64,000 nt of DNA from Bacteroidota bacterium. Its GTDB lineage: Bacteria > Bacteroidota > Bacteroidia > Chitinophagales > Chitinophagaceae. The notes beneath the pieces were generated by a model. It saw only the letters and a program-made list of their open reading frames with translations. It was not told the origin of the DNA and did not search any database. The position numbers and the translations under genes are program-made. Positions 7,379 to 15,464 of this stretch are shown piece after piece (the stretch's first letter is position 1; every line of letters starts with the position of its first letter). Location: the NCBI GenBank assembly GCA_013285855.1, contig JABDGW010000001.1, forward strand, positions 68,424 through 132,423, in the 5' to 3' direction.

Positions 7379-9826
7379 ATGAAAAAAATATTAGCCTCTG
7401 CGTTATGCTTATTGCTTACAAACAGTTTATTGTTTGCACAAATTGATGAGCAATTAAAAGAAGACATTCGCAACACGGGTTATGTGCACAGCCCGTTGCC
7501 GCTTGATTACAGCAAGTCATTTGAAACTTTTGGTCTTACTAAAAAAGTTTTGACTTCAGATATGTTGTGCGATATGGAAAGCGCTGATAAGTGGACACAC
7601 AAAGGATTTGGCAACATGTATCTTACTTCTGAAAGAAGTATTTCAGGAAAGAACAGTTTACGATTGACTGCACAAACAACTAATTCAACATTTTTAGATT
7701 GGGGAATTGGTCTTGGTACTTCGATGGCAACATATGATGTTGGCGGTGTGAACTGGGAAAAATATAACCGCATTCATTTTTACATCTATCCAAATTGCGA
7801 AGGCGCACGCAGCATTTACCTTAATTTAATTATAGAAAATGATGGCAAGATTAAAGTGCCTGATAAATATGGTCGCGAAGGCATTCATGAAATTAATTTA
7901 ATCAACGGGCAATGGAATGAATGCTTTGTTGAGATGAGTGAGTTAGCTCGTGATAAGGTAACCAGGCTTTCATTCGCGATAGAAATTTTTGGCAAAGAAC
8001 GTACGATGGGTGATTCACTGAAATTTGATATTGATGATGTGTCGCTGCAAAAAATCGAAAACCCTGAAGTGGTGAGCGGATGGACGCCTGCACAAAATCG
8101 CATTATATATTCTACAACAGGTTATGGTGTGGAAAGTGAAAAGTCTGCGATAGTGAATGTTCAACATAATGATGGCAAATTTCAATTGATTGATAACATC
8201 AGCAATGGCGTGGTGTATAACGGAAAAATCAATTCGCATAAAACTGATATTGGAAATTTTGAAACAATAGATTTTAGTGATTTCAAAAAAGAAGGACAAT
8301 ATTTTATTCGTGTTGGAGACGTTATAACCAAACCTTTTTACATCAACAAAAATATTTGGGATAATTCTGCGTGGCGTGTGTTGAATTTTATTTTTTGCGA
8401 ACGCTGCGGTTATGCTGTTCCCGGAAAGCATGGGGTTTGTCATACTGATTTAAATGCAATCTATAATGGACAAACTTTTCCTTTTAATGGTGGCTGGCAT
8501 GATGCGGCGGATATGTCCCAGCAAGTTTTGCAATCGGGTGAAATAGTTTATTCATTGCTTGAAGAAGCAAACAGAGCAAAAGAAAAAAACGAGAAAGATT
8601 TATTTATTCGATTGCAGGAAGAAGCAGAGTGGGGCATTGATTGTATTTTAAAATCGCGACTCGGTGATGGTTATCGTGCACAAACGTGGGGCACGAATTT
8701 ATGGACGGATGGTTTCATCGGCACAAAAGATGATTCTTCTTCCCGGCGTCATGTGCATGTGCATAACCGTGCGTTTGAAAACTTTGTTTTTGCAGGTATT
8801 GAAGCATATGCATCTATGCACATTGAAAACGATAGCATGCTGAAAGAAAATTTGCGTAAAGTGGCAATTGAAGATTATGCTTTTGCAAAGCATCGTTTTG
8901 ATAGTATTGGGTTTGATGATTTAAATAGTATTGGTGGCGGCGGAGACCATGCTGCAATGTCTTCCAACAGCCAATACTCTGCGAACATTTCTTTTGCTGC
9001 GAGTTTGTTGTATAAATTAACCGCTGATACTTTTTATGCCGGTGAAGCAGCAAAAGCCATTCAATATACTTTGCAATGTCAACGTATAGAACCGCTGAAT
9101 GATAAAGATAAATTACATGGGTTCTTTTATCGCGACCTCAACAAAAAATCCATCGTTCATTATAACCATCAATCCCGCGACCAGGTTTATATGCAGGCAT
9201 TAACTGCGCTTTGCGAAACGCAGCCTAATAATCCTGATTATCAAAAATGGGCAGCATCAATTAAAATGTTTGGTGATTATCTCAAAACGATTATGCAATA
9301 CGATGCGCCGTATGGCTTGGTGCCAAGTGGTGTGTATAATGTAGATGAAGTAAAAGATTCAGTGAATTTTTATAAAACACAAGTTTGGGTTCATGGCGGC
9401 GTAGATGAAGATTATAAAGAGCAACTCGAAAACGGTTTTAAATTAGATGACGCACATTACCTGCGTGTTTTTCCTGTTTGGTTTTCTTTTAAAGGAAATG
9501 ATGCTGTTGCACTTTCAACAGGTAAAGCTGCGGCGCTTGCAGGAAAATTTTTGAATGATAAAGAACTGATGAATATTGCAGAACAGCAATTGTTTTGGAT
9601 TGTTGGAAAAAATCCATTTGGTCAGTCATTGATATGGGGTGAGGGCAGTAATTATCCTCAATTATATGTTGCATTGCCCGGTGAAACAGTTGGTGGTATT
9701 CCTGTTGGAATGGAATCAAGATTTAATGAAGACACACCATACTGGCCGCAGTTTAACACGGCGACTTATAAAGAAGTGTGGGGTGCACCTGCTGCAAGAT
9801 GGCTTTCACTGATTGCTGAGTTTTGA
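7379..9826 (+). CDS. Secreted glycoside hydrolase family 9 endoglucanase-like enzyme
   Basis: A signal peptide (1-21, LLFAQ) is followed by a jelly-roll, CBM-like region (about 40-225), an N-terminal cellulase Ig-like domain (about 245-330) and a GH9 (alpha/alpha)6 catalytic domain (about 335-812). The GH9 motif appears as GGWHDAAD (371-378), a variant of GGWYDAGD, with both Asp (375, 378) kept; Glu799 in TYKEVW is the candidate catalytic acid. GH9 enzymes cleave beta-1,4-glucans and related polymers. The 815-residue length suits the three-domain form. No T9SS tail or SusC/SusD partner is adjacent. The substrate cannot be read from the sequence. Confidence 0.92.
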   Translation: MKKILASALCLLLTNSLLFAQIDEQLKEDIRNTGYVHSPLPLDYSKSFETFGLTKKVLTSDMLCDMESADKWTHKGFGNMYLTSERSISGKNSLRLTAQTTNSTFLDWGIGLGTSMATYDVGGVNWEKYNRIHFYIYPNCEGARSIYLNLIIENDGKIKVPDKYGREGIHEINLINGQWNECFVEMSELARDKVTRLSFAIEIFGKERTMGDSLKFDIDDVSLQKIENPEVVSGWTPAQNRIIYSTTGYGVESEKSAIVNVQHNDGKFQLIDNISNGVVYNGKINSHKTDIGNFETIDFSDFKKEGQYFIRVGDVITKPFYINKNIWDNSAWRVLNFIFCERCGYAVPGKHGVCHTDLNAIYNGQTFPFNGGWHDAADMSQQVLQSGEIVYSLLEEANRAKEKNEKDLFIRLQEEAEWGIDCILKSRLGDGYRAQTWGTNLWTDGFIGTKDDSSSRRHVHVHNRAFENFVFAGIEAYASMHIENDSMLKENLRKVAIEDYAFAKHRFDSIGFDDLNSIGGGGDHAAMSSNSQYSANISFAASLLYKLTADTFYAGEAAKAIQYTLQCQRIEPLNDKDKLHGFFYRDLNKKSIVHYNHQSRDQVYMQALTALCETQPNNPDYQKWAASIKMFGDYLKTIMQYDAPYGLVPSGVYNVDEVKDSVNFYKTQVWVHGGVDEDYKEQLENGFKLDDAHYLRVFPVWFSFKGNDAVALSTGKAAALAGKFLNDKELMNIAEQQLFWIVGKNPFGQSLIWGEGSNYPQLYVALPGETVGGIPVGMESRFNEDTPYWPQFNTATYKEVWGAPAARWLSLIAEF

Positions 9827-9858
9827 GTATCGACAATAATAAAATACAAACGAAAACT

Positions 9859-10200
9859 ATGAAAGATTATTTGTTTTTATTCAGAGGCGGTCTTGATTTT
9901 ACCAAAGCACCGCAGGAGCAGGTTCAGCAAGTGATCATTCAATGGAAAAATTGGGTTGATGAACTTACAAAAAAAGGAATGTATAACGGAGGCGAACGTG
10001 TTACAAGAAATGATGCAGTAATAGTAAAAGGAAAAGAAAGGGAAATTATTAATGGGCCATATTTCGCGAACAATGAATGTATAGGAGGTTATATCAGCAT
10101 TAAAGCAGATGACCTGCAACAGGCAATTGAAATTTGCAAGGACTGCCCTATTTTCAATTTTAATGGCAATGTTGAAATAAGAGAAGTTGTAAAAATGTAA
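9859..10200 (+). CDS. YciI-related (YCII domain) protein
   Basis: The ATG at 9859 gives 113 residues. MKDYLFLFRGG at the start and GPYFANNECIGGYISIKADDL in the middle, followed by Glu-Ile-Arg-Glu-Val at the end, are typical of YCII/DGPF-type proteins, small ferredoxin-like-fold dimers related to muconolactone isomerase. The usual DGPF loop reads NGPY here. Members often sit beside ECF sigma or SRPBCC genes and their reaction is generally unknown. The gene starts 32 bases after the GH9 stop, so cotranscription is possible. A decayed copy of its last 90 bases lies at 11599-11691. Confidence 0.85.
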   Translation: MKDYLFLFRGGLDFTKAPQEQVQQVIIQWKNWVDELTKKGMYNGGERVTRNDAVIVKGKEREIINGPYFANNECIGGYISIKADDLQQAIEICKDCPIFNFNGNVEIREVVKM

Positions 10201-10316
10201 ATGCTGCCTTAAATTCAAAGGAAGGTTTATCTAATATTTTTTGGCAGTGCAATCACGTTAATCAAGCCCTATGCACAGGATTCTGTTTTTTATCAAAGTT
10301 GCATGATAGTATATTA

Positions 10317-11570
10317 CTAATTATTTAGTTGCTTAAGCTCTTCTAATGTGGCGTACACTTTATTACACGTTTTATATTTTTTTTCCTGTGGTGGGGGTTG
10401 CAGTGTTTTATAAAAAAGCACAATATTATTTTTGATTGAAGATGTTACCTCTTTGAAATTGTTTTCTTTCAGTTGAAGCAGCCATTCGTTATATGTCGCA
10501 TCAGCAAGACTGTATTTACATTCCTGTGTAGGAAAACCTGTATCATAATTCTTATCTTTTAATTTTGCTTTAGTAACAGATGCCCCATGCACGAAATATG
10601 CGTATTGAACAATGATAGTATCAAAACTTGCATCAAAATATTTTTCAGCTTGCGCTGTTGGCACTTTAAAATGCAACGCTTTTAATGGCCCAACTTTAGG
10701 AAGTATTCTTATAAAGAAAGAAAACCCTGAAGCCCAAAAACCGGGGCGTTTATATCCTGTTCCAAAATCATTATTGTATTGGCGCATCTGCATTTTGTAG
10801 CGGAATACTTCACTGGTTTTAGTTGAATCTGTTTCAAACGATTTTTTATTTTTTGTAACCCATGCAGATTTCGTTATAAATGGAAATACATTGGCTATCA
10901 TAAACCGGAATGTTTCAACTGACAATCCAAGGTGATTGTTAAAAACTTCATTGAGGTTTAATCCATACGTTTCTTTAAATGCTTTTGCAAGCAATGATGT
11001 ATCAACTTTGAACCCGATAAAATTGTGATACGATTTAGATGCATAATTACCCTTTGCCACTTGTAAAACATCAAAACCAAATTCCATTCTTATGTGCGAA
11101 GTATGGTCATCAGCATAAGTAACAACATTGCCGAATTTTTTTTGCATATCTGTATATACAAGCGGCACACTTTTATTTGTAGCAAGCGGATGGCCATAGA
11201 TATCAGCATAATAATGAGACAAGAACCCTAATGCAAAAGCAAACCCGTTCAAACTATCCGCATCTTTTAATAAAGCTTCATTTATATCGCCACTACGTGC
11301 ATAATGAATAAGATCAGTAAACAACTTGCTGCCAAAAGGATAATAACCCATGTCAGGTGTAACTGCACCGCCATAAGCATACGCCCTGGCTTCTATGAAT
11401 TCAGAATCAGTTGATGAAGGATATTTCTGCTTTAAAAAAGGTAATAATACATTATCCCACTCTGCATCAATAATAGCTTCGTGTGTTAATACTCCAATAC
11501 TGTAACTTTTACAAGGCACGAGAAAAATGGACAGCAGTATAAGGCAAGATATATGTATGAATACTTTCAT
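10317..11570 (-). CDS. Secreted zinc-dependent phospholipase C family protein
   Basis: After a signal peptide (about 1-24, FLVPCKSYS) come the histidine/aspartate clusters expected of the zinc-dependent phospholipase C / S1-P1 fold: THEAII near residue 29, TPDMGYYP near 75, LIHYARSGD near 88, and FLSHYYADIYGHP near 115-128. Enzymes of this fold hydrolyse phospholipids or phosphodiesters with three zinc ions. The family is well supported; the substrate is not known. FLVPCKSYS could also be read as a weak lipobox. The gene is convergent with the YciI-like gene and lies between it and a YciI fragment. Confidence 0.85.
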   Translation of the reverse strand: MKVFIHISCLILLSIFLVPCKSYSIGVLTHEAIIDAEWDNVLLPFLKQKYPSSTDSEFIEARAYAYGGAVTPDMGYYPFGSKLFTDLIHYARSGDINEALLKDADSLNGFAFALGFLSHYYADIYGHPLATNKSVPLVYTDMQKKFGNVVTYADDHTSHIRMEFGFDVLQVAKGNYASKSYHNFIGFKVDTSLLAKAFKETYGLNLNEVFNNHLGLSVETFRFMIANVFPFITKSAWVTKNKKSFETDSTKTSEVFRYKMQMRQYNNDFGTGYKRPGFWASGFSFFIRILPKVGPLKALHFKVPTAQAEKYFDASFDTIIVQYAYFVHGASVTKAKLKDKNYDTGFPTQECKYSLADATYNEWLLQLKENNFKEVTSSIKNNIVLFYKTLQPPPQEKKYKTCNKVYATLEELKQLNN

Positions 11571-11598
11571 GCGTTAGGAACATATATGCAATTTCTTC

Positions 11599-11691
11599 GC
11601 CAGATAACCTGCAACATGCAACCCTTTTTGTAAAGACTGCTTATTTCGATTTTAACGTCAATCTTGAAATAAGAGATGTTGCAAAACATAA
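11599..11691 (+). pseudogene. Decayed fragment of a YciI-like gene
   Basis: This stretch aligns with the last 96 bases (10105-10200) of the intact YciI-like gene. The stop-proximal part reads Asp-Phe-Asn-Val-Asn-Leu-Glu-Ile-Arg-Asp-Val against Asn-Phe-Asn-Gly-Asn-Val-Glu-Ile-Arg-Glu-Val in the intact protein, and upstream GACCTGCAACA-type bases match with small indels that break the frame. No start or N-terminal part remains. It lies between the phospholipase start and the AsmA-like gene. The likely origin is a duplication followed by decay. Confidence 0.7.
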
Positions 11692-11696
11692 TACAG

Positions 11697-13418
11697 TTAT
11701 TTATTTGCATATTTTTCAGGCAAGCCAATGGTTTTTAAAATACCGGTAAGTATGCTTTTCCAAACAAAACCAAAAAATGCCTCCTGAATGTTTCGCTGCA
11801 CATCCACCTGCACATTACGCGCATCACCACCATGTGCAGGATTTGCATTTTTAATAAGAAACACATTTGCAAAAAACGAGGTTATTGTTTTCTTATGCAT
11901 ACTTGTATCTTCACTATTATCTTTTTTAAGAGGTGTTAAATGCAAATCTTCATACAACATCAGCAGGTTTACATTGGAAGTATAATTATCACCATTTATT
12001 GTTACATCAGCTTTTTTAATGTTACCGGTTTTAATAGTAATTAAACCCAACGGCTCTGCAACAGGGTTTAATATATTTTTATCAATGCTGCTTATATTCA
12101 TTTGCATTGAAAAATTACCGGTTTTATATTTCTTTAAATCAAAGCTGAAGTTGCTGGTGAAGGAAACCGCATTCATCAATAACCCGTTTAGTTTTGCTGT
12201 TGTGTGCCCGTATGTTTTCATTACATTGGGTATGTTGGAAATATTTGCAATCGTTCCATTGATATTATTAAATGTTATTGTTCCGCTTTTATCTGCTGAA
12301 GGATTAAATTCTTCATATGACACGTTACAATTATGCAGTTGCAGTTTCTTTACATCAATTTTCAACGGAACTTCCATTAATAACTGGGTTGGAAAATCTT
12401 TTATATTAGAATCACTATCTGATGATGGTAACCTTCTATCAATATAATCTTTAATGATGCCGTTGTATAGTTCCATGTCATCACACGTAAAACTTTCATT
12501 ATTGGTAAGCGCCCACCAGTCTATATTTTTTGCAACTATTTTCGGAAAAAGCATGTCAAAACGATTATCCCGGTAATGCAGTTCCTTTTCAAATTGCACT
12601 TTATTACCCCTGGGAACAAATGCAACCTGGTTAGCCGTCATAGAATGTTCTGTTGCATTAATCTGCACTGAACCCATTTTAAACAAGTAGAGGCTATCAG
12701 CGGTGCGACTAACAAAATTGTTACAGCTTATATTTACCTGTTTTGAAAACAGCACTCTGCGGTTATCAAATTGCGTGGACGAATCAATTTGCAGGTTGTT
12801 CAACTGCATTGTAACATCATTAAATATTTTTTTGCGGTTAGTTTTTTCACTACTGATATATGTGCATTGCTGAATAAGTATGCTTTGAATATTTGCACTG
12901 TGTAATTGCTCCATTAGTTTTTGATACAGTGTTTTTCGTTCTTCCCGTTCACGTTGCAGGCGGTTGTATTCTTTTGGTTGATGGTTACAAGTAATAACGG
13001 GTTTTGAAATAATAATGCTGTCAAGTTTAATATCTGAAATATGTAAAAGATCATCTACATTAATGCCTGTTATATAAAGGCTGTCTAATGATATGGTAAA
13101 AATATTATCCGGTGCTTTCTTTAAACTATCAAGGGTTTTAAGTACCTGGACATTCGGTGTAAGCTTTACGCCAAAAGCAGCAAGTGTTGATGAAAGAATA
13201 TCTGGTTCAATTTTTTGTATAGAGAGATCGTATAACCCATCTGACCCTGTTTTTACAAGCGATTGCAGTTTTGCAATGATAGCGGGCCTTACATCAATAG
13301 GAGATGTTTGTTTGCTTAGAACAGTTTTATTTTTTACTGAATACTGAATAATAACAAATGAAGCGATGGCTAAAACGAGGAAAACCAGTATGGAGATAAA
13401 CAGCCACTTTTTGCGCAT
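11697..13418 (-). CDS. AsmA/DUF748-like membrane-anchored protein
   Basis: One N-terminal membrane segment (about residues 5-25) is followed by a long beta-rich periplasmic part of about 540 residues with no catalytic motif. This layout is that of AsmA/TamB/DUF748-type proteins, which are linked to lipid traffic or envelope homeostasis. It is a paralogue of the product at 32212-33798: both share a DRRLP block, a following P-x-x-L-x-x-x-P stretch, an EEF...SG block and a closing LNP-A-E-LG block. The short helical charged segment near residues 155-170 is a local feature. Function is inferred from architecture only. Confidence 0.7.
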   Translation of the reverse strand: MRKKWLFISILVFLVLAIASFVIIQYSVKNKTVLSKQTSPIDVRPAIIAKLQSLVKTGSDGLYDLSIQKIEPDILSSTLAAFGVKLTPNVQVLKTLDSLKKAPDNIFTISLDSLYITGINVDDLLHISDIKLDSIIISKPVITCNHQPKEYNRLQREREERKTLYQKLMEQLHSANIQSILIQQCTYISSEKTNRKKIFNDVTMQLNNLQIDSSTQFDNRRVLFSKQVNISCNNFVSRTADSLYLFKMGSVQINATEHSMTANQVAFVPRGNKVQFEKELHYRDNRFDMLFPKIVAKNIDWWALTNNESFTCDDMELYNGIIKDYIDRRLPSSDSDSNIKDFPTQLLMEVPLKIDVKKLQLHNCNVSYEEFNPSADKSGTITFNNINGTIANISNIPNVMKTYGHTTAKLNGLLMNAVSFTSNFSFDLKKYKTGNFSMQMNISSIDKNILNPVAEPLGLITIKTGNIKKADVTINGDNYTSNVNLLMLYEDLHLTPLKKDNSEDTSMHKKTITSFFANVFLIKNANPAHGGDARNVQVDVQRNIQEAFFGFVWKSILTGILKTIGLPEKYANK

Positions 13419-13482
13419 GGTATTTAACTTTCAAATTCTGCACCATAAAACAATGGCAGCTGTTGATAATAGTTAAGCTGAA

Positions 13483-13962
13483 TTGCTGATAAGTGAATAT
13501 TCGCCAGACGCAGTAGCCAAAAATGGATTTACCCGGATGCGTGTGATGATGCATTATGACAGTGCATTGAACAAACCTTGCGGTAGCTTCATTAACGGTG
13601 AAGCAGAAGATTATACAGTTATTATAACAGGTGGTACGGGTGCAGTTGTTGCAACAGCAAGCCCGGAAACATCGGACGATGCACATGCTTCAACTATCTC
13701 ATCTCTTCTTGTGATTCCAAATCCTGTTAATTCTTCATCAGCAACAGCGGTGTTGAATATGACTAAAGAAGGTAGTGCATCAGTAAGCATTACAGATCTT
13801 TCAGGAAGGACCTTATACAAGAAAGATGTGACCAACTTGCACATAGGTAAAAACTCTGTTGCTTTAAATGGATTGGCACCTTTAACCAATGGCACTTATT
13901 TTATCAAAGCCGAACAAAATGGAATTATTATAGGAAGAACACAAATTGTAGTTTCAAGGTAA
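13483..13962 (+). pseudogene. Orphan C-terminal fragment of a T9SS cargo protein (GEVED end plus sorting domain)
   Basis: The frame has a stop at 13474-13476 and only a TTG near its beginning. The first 50 residues (TRMRVMMHYDSALNKPCGSF, then GEAEDYTV) are the end of a GEVED domain. The last 75 residues (starting VIPNPVNSSSATAVLN) are a type A T9SS C-terminal sorting domain with PNP, the LSG-type turn and the final GRTQIVVSR. There is no signal peptide and no upstream room, since the start of the divergent AsmA-like gene is 65 bases away. It therefore looks like the tail of a deleted secreted protein. It is followed by a good terminator. Confidence 0.75.
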
Positions 13963-13984
13963 GATCATTATTGATCATAACTAT

Positions 13985-14017
13985 AAACCCGGTTGTTGAA
14001 TATGCAGCCGGGTTTTT
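13985..14017 (+). terminator. Intrinsic terminator after the T9SS fragment
   Basis: AAACCCGG (13985-13992) pairs with CCGGGTTT (14008-14015), and the T-run continues through 14017. The hairpin is intact although the gene before it is truncated. Confidence 0.75.
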
Positions 14018-14060
14018 ATTTGAGAATATTTCCTGCTTACATCATTGCCGTTGCAGACAT

Positions 14061-14079
14061 TTTACATAGCGCATGTAAA
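14061..14079. promoter_or_regulatory. Inverted repeat upstream of the universal stress gene
   Basis: TTTACAT and ATGTAAA form perfect 7-bp arms around AGCGC, 100 bases before the usp start. It could be an operator or simply a hairpin; nothing decides between them. Confidence 0.3.
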
Positions 14080-14179
14080 GCAATGCAGTGCCTGCAAAAT
14101 TTATACAACACAGTTTTTGGAGCAAAGGAACTTTACTCATCAAAAATTTCTACCTTGAACTTTGAATAAAAAGCATACC

Positions 14180-14992
14180 ATGAAAACACTACTTGCTCTC
14201 GTTGATTTCTCGGATGCAGCGATCAACGCTCTTTCATTTGCGGCTGAGTTGTCTAAGAGAGCTTCTGCCCGCCTCGTTATCGTGAATGTACTTCAGAATG
14301 GCAGTGGTGAGGAGGAGGCAAAAAATAAATTAAAATCTATAGAGTTGGATTTGAAAAAATCATTTGGTTCCGATCTGAAGTGTGAATCATTTGCTGCTCA
14401 TGGAAATCTTATTCCTACTCTTAAAAAAATAATAGCAGTTCAGCAGCCCGACCTTATTATTATGGGCACCAAAGGAGCAAGTGGTTTGAAAAAAGTTTTG
14501 ATCGGAAGCAATACAGTAAAGGTGATATCGAAAACCAAAGTGCCGGTGTTTGTTATCCCGGAAGTAGCACGGTTTGACAATTTTCTTAATAAAGGAAGAA
14601 ACAGGATTGTTTTGGCAACTGATCTTGATGCATTGGAAAATGAAAATGCTGTTGACATTCTAAAGGAAATCGCCCTGTTAATTATTGAGCCAAAAGTTAG
14701 AGTGCTAAGTGTGCGGCCCGAAAATACCGGCCTCCATGATATAAAAAGAGCCCAGCGTAATTTTCTTCTTTCGATATTCGATCCTGAGATTGAAAGCGAC
14801 AGGGTTACGATCTTTGATAATAACGTGATTAGTGGAATTAATTTTTATCTCAACGAAAAAAGCACGGATGCCGGGTTGATAGCGATGATTGCCCGCGATT
14901 CAGGCAGTCTTATTCAAAAGCATTATACAAGAGAAATGGCTTCGCATACACATTTGCCGTTGCTGGTTTTGTATGATGCTTTCCTTTCGTGA
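14180..14992 (+). CDS. Universal stress protein (tandem UspA-type domains)
   Basis: The ATG at 14180 (270 residues) begins MKTLLALVDFSDAAINAL, the typical UspA first strand; the frame also opens six codons earlier at a TTG. The first domain (1-140) ends with GTKGASGLKKVLIGSN, which fits the ATP-binding pattern G-2x-G-9x-G-S/T. The second domain (about 145-270) is more divergent and lacks that motif. Such two-domain proteins are common in Bacteroidota and act in the cytosol in stress responses. An inverted repeat at 14061-14079 may bear on its control. Confidence 0.9.
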   Translation: MKTLLALVDFSDAAINALSFAAELSKRASARLVIVNVLQNGSGEEEAKNKLKSIELDLKKSFGSDLKCESFAAHGNLIPTLKKIIAVQQPDLIIMGTKGASGLKKVLIGSNTVKVISKTKVPVFVIPEVARFDNFLNKGRNRIVLATDLDALENENAVDILKEIALLIIEPKVRVLSVRPENTGLHDIKRAQRNFLLSIFDPEIESDRVTIFDNNVISGINFYLNEKSTDAGLIAMIARDSGSLIQKHYTREMASHTHLPLLVLYDAFLS

Positions 14993-15022
14993 TTATCTTC
15001 CGCAAAGCTTGCCTGCGATAAG

Positions 15023-15039
15023 CCATGCGGCAATGTAAA
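15023..15039 (+). repeat. Direct repeat (copy 1) at the 3' end of the histone-like gene
   Basis: CCATGCGGCAATGTAAA is matched with one change at 15446-15462. Both copies sit two to three bases outside the stop codon of a minus-strand gene. Confidence 0.5.
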
Positions 15040-15041
15040 AA

Positions 15042-15341
15042 TTACCGCGCTGCTTTTTTTGCCGTCTTTTTTATAGTTTTTTTAGGTGCAGATTTCCTGG
15101 CAGTTTTTTTCGCAGCAACTTTCTTTACCGCTTTTTTCTTTGCAGTTTTTTTCGGTTTCTTTTTTTCAACAAAATGTTTTACACCTTCTTTAATGGATTC
15201 AAAAGCTTCGCCTGCAAATTCAATTACATGATCTTTGCCTGCAACAATCTCATCTTTTAAATGAGAAGCTTTATCACCTACTTTTTTAAGAAATGTTTTT
15301 TTCTGAGCAGATTTTTTTGCAACCTTTTTTTTCGTTGGCAT
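15042..15341 (-). CDS. Histone H1-like Lys/Ala-rich protein
   Basis: The 99-residue protein starts MPTKKKVAKKSAQKK and ends in repeats of the KKTAKK/PKK type (about residues 60-99). A short helical middle (about 20-58, with DKASHLKDEIVAGKDHV) separates the basic tails. This is the composition of bacterial histone-H1-like nucleoid proteins (Hc1/AlgP type) that bind DNA without sequence specificity. The opposite strand also has an open frame (15025-15231), which is only an echo of the Lys-rich repeats. It follows the usp gene convergently. Confidence 0.8.
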   Translation of the reverse strand: MPTKKKVAKKSAQKKTFLKKVGDKASHLKDEIVAGKDHVIEFAGEAFESIKEGVKHFVEKKKPKKTAKKKAVKKVAAKKTARKSAPKKTIKKTAKKAAR

Positions 15342-15389
15342 AATTTGAAGTTTAATTAAATATAGTTACTTATCTGATACCCGCATGTT

Positions 15390-15410
15390 TCACTGTCCGG
15401 CATCGTTTTA
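15390..15410 (+). repeat. Dispersed repeat family A, copy 4
   Basis: The core CACTGTCCGGCATCGT is exact (15391-15406); the downstream TCAAGCG tail is absent. Confidence 0.6.
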
Positions 15411-15445
15411 CAAACAAACAATGCGCTAGATACTTTTAACGAAGA

Positions 15446-15462
15446 CCATGCCGCAATGTAAA
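15446..15462 (+). repeat. Direct repeat (copy 2) at the 3' end of the GH8 gene
   Basis: CCATGCCGCAATGTAAA differs at one base from the copy at 15023-15039 and holds the same position relative to a minus-strand stop codon. Confidence 0.5.
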
Positions 15463-15464
15463 TT

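Noticed and set aside
14860..14880. GATGCCGGG resembling the repeat A core in reverse
   Set aside because: It lies within the usp coding frame and matches only nine bases.
15025..15231. Hydrophobic, Phe-rich plus-strand frame
   Set aside because: It is the complement of the Lys/Ala repeats of the histone-like gene and has no independent support.
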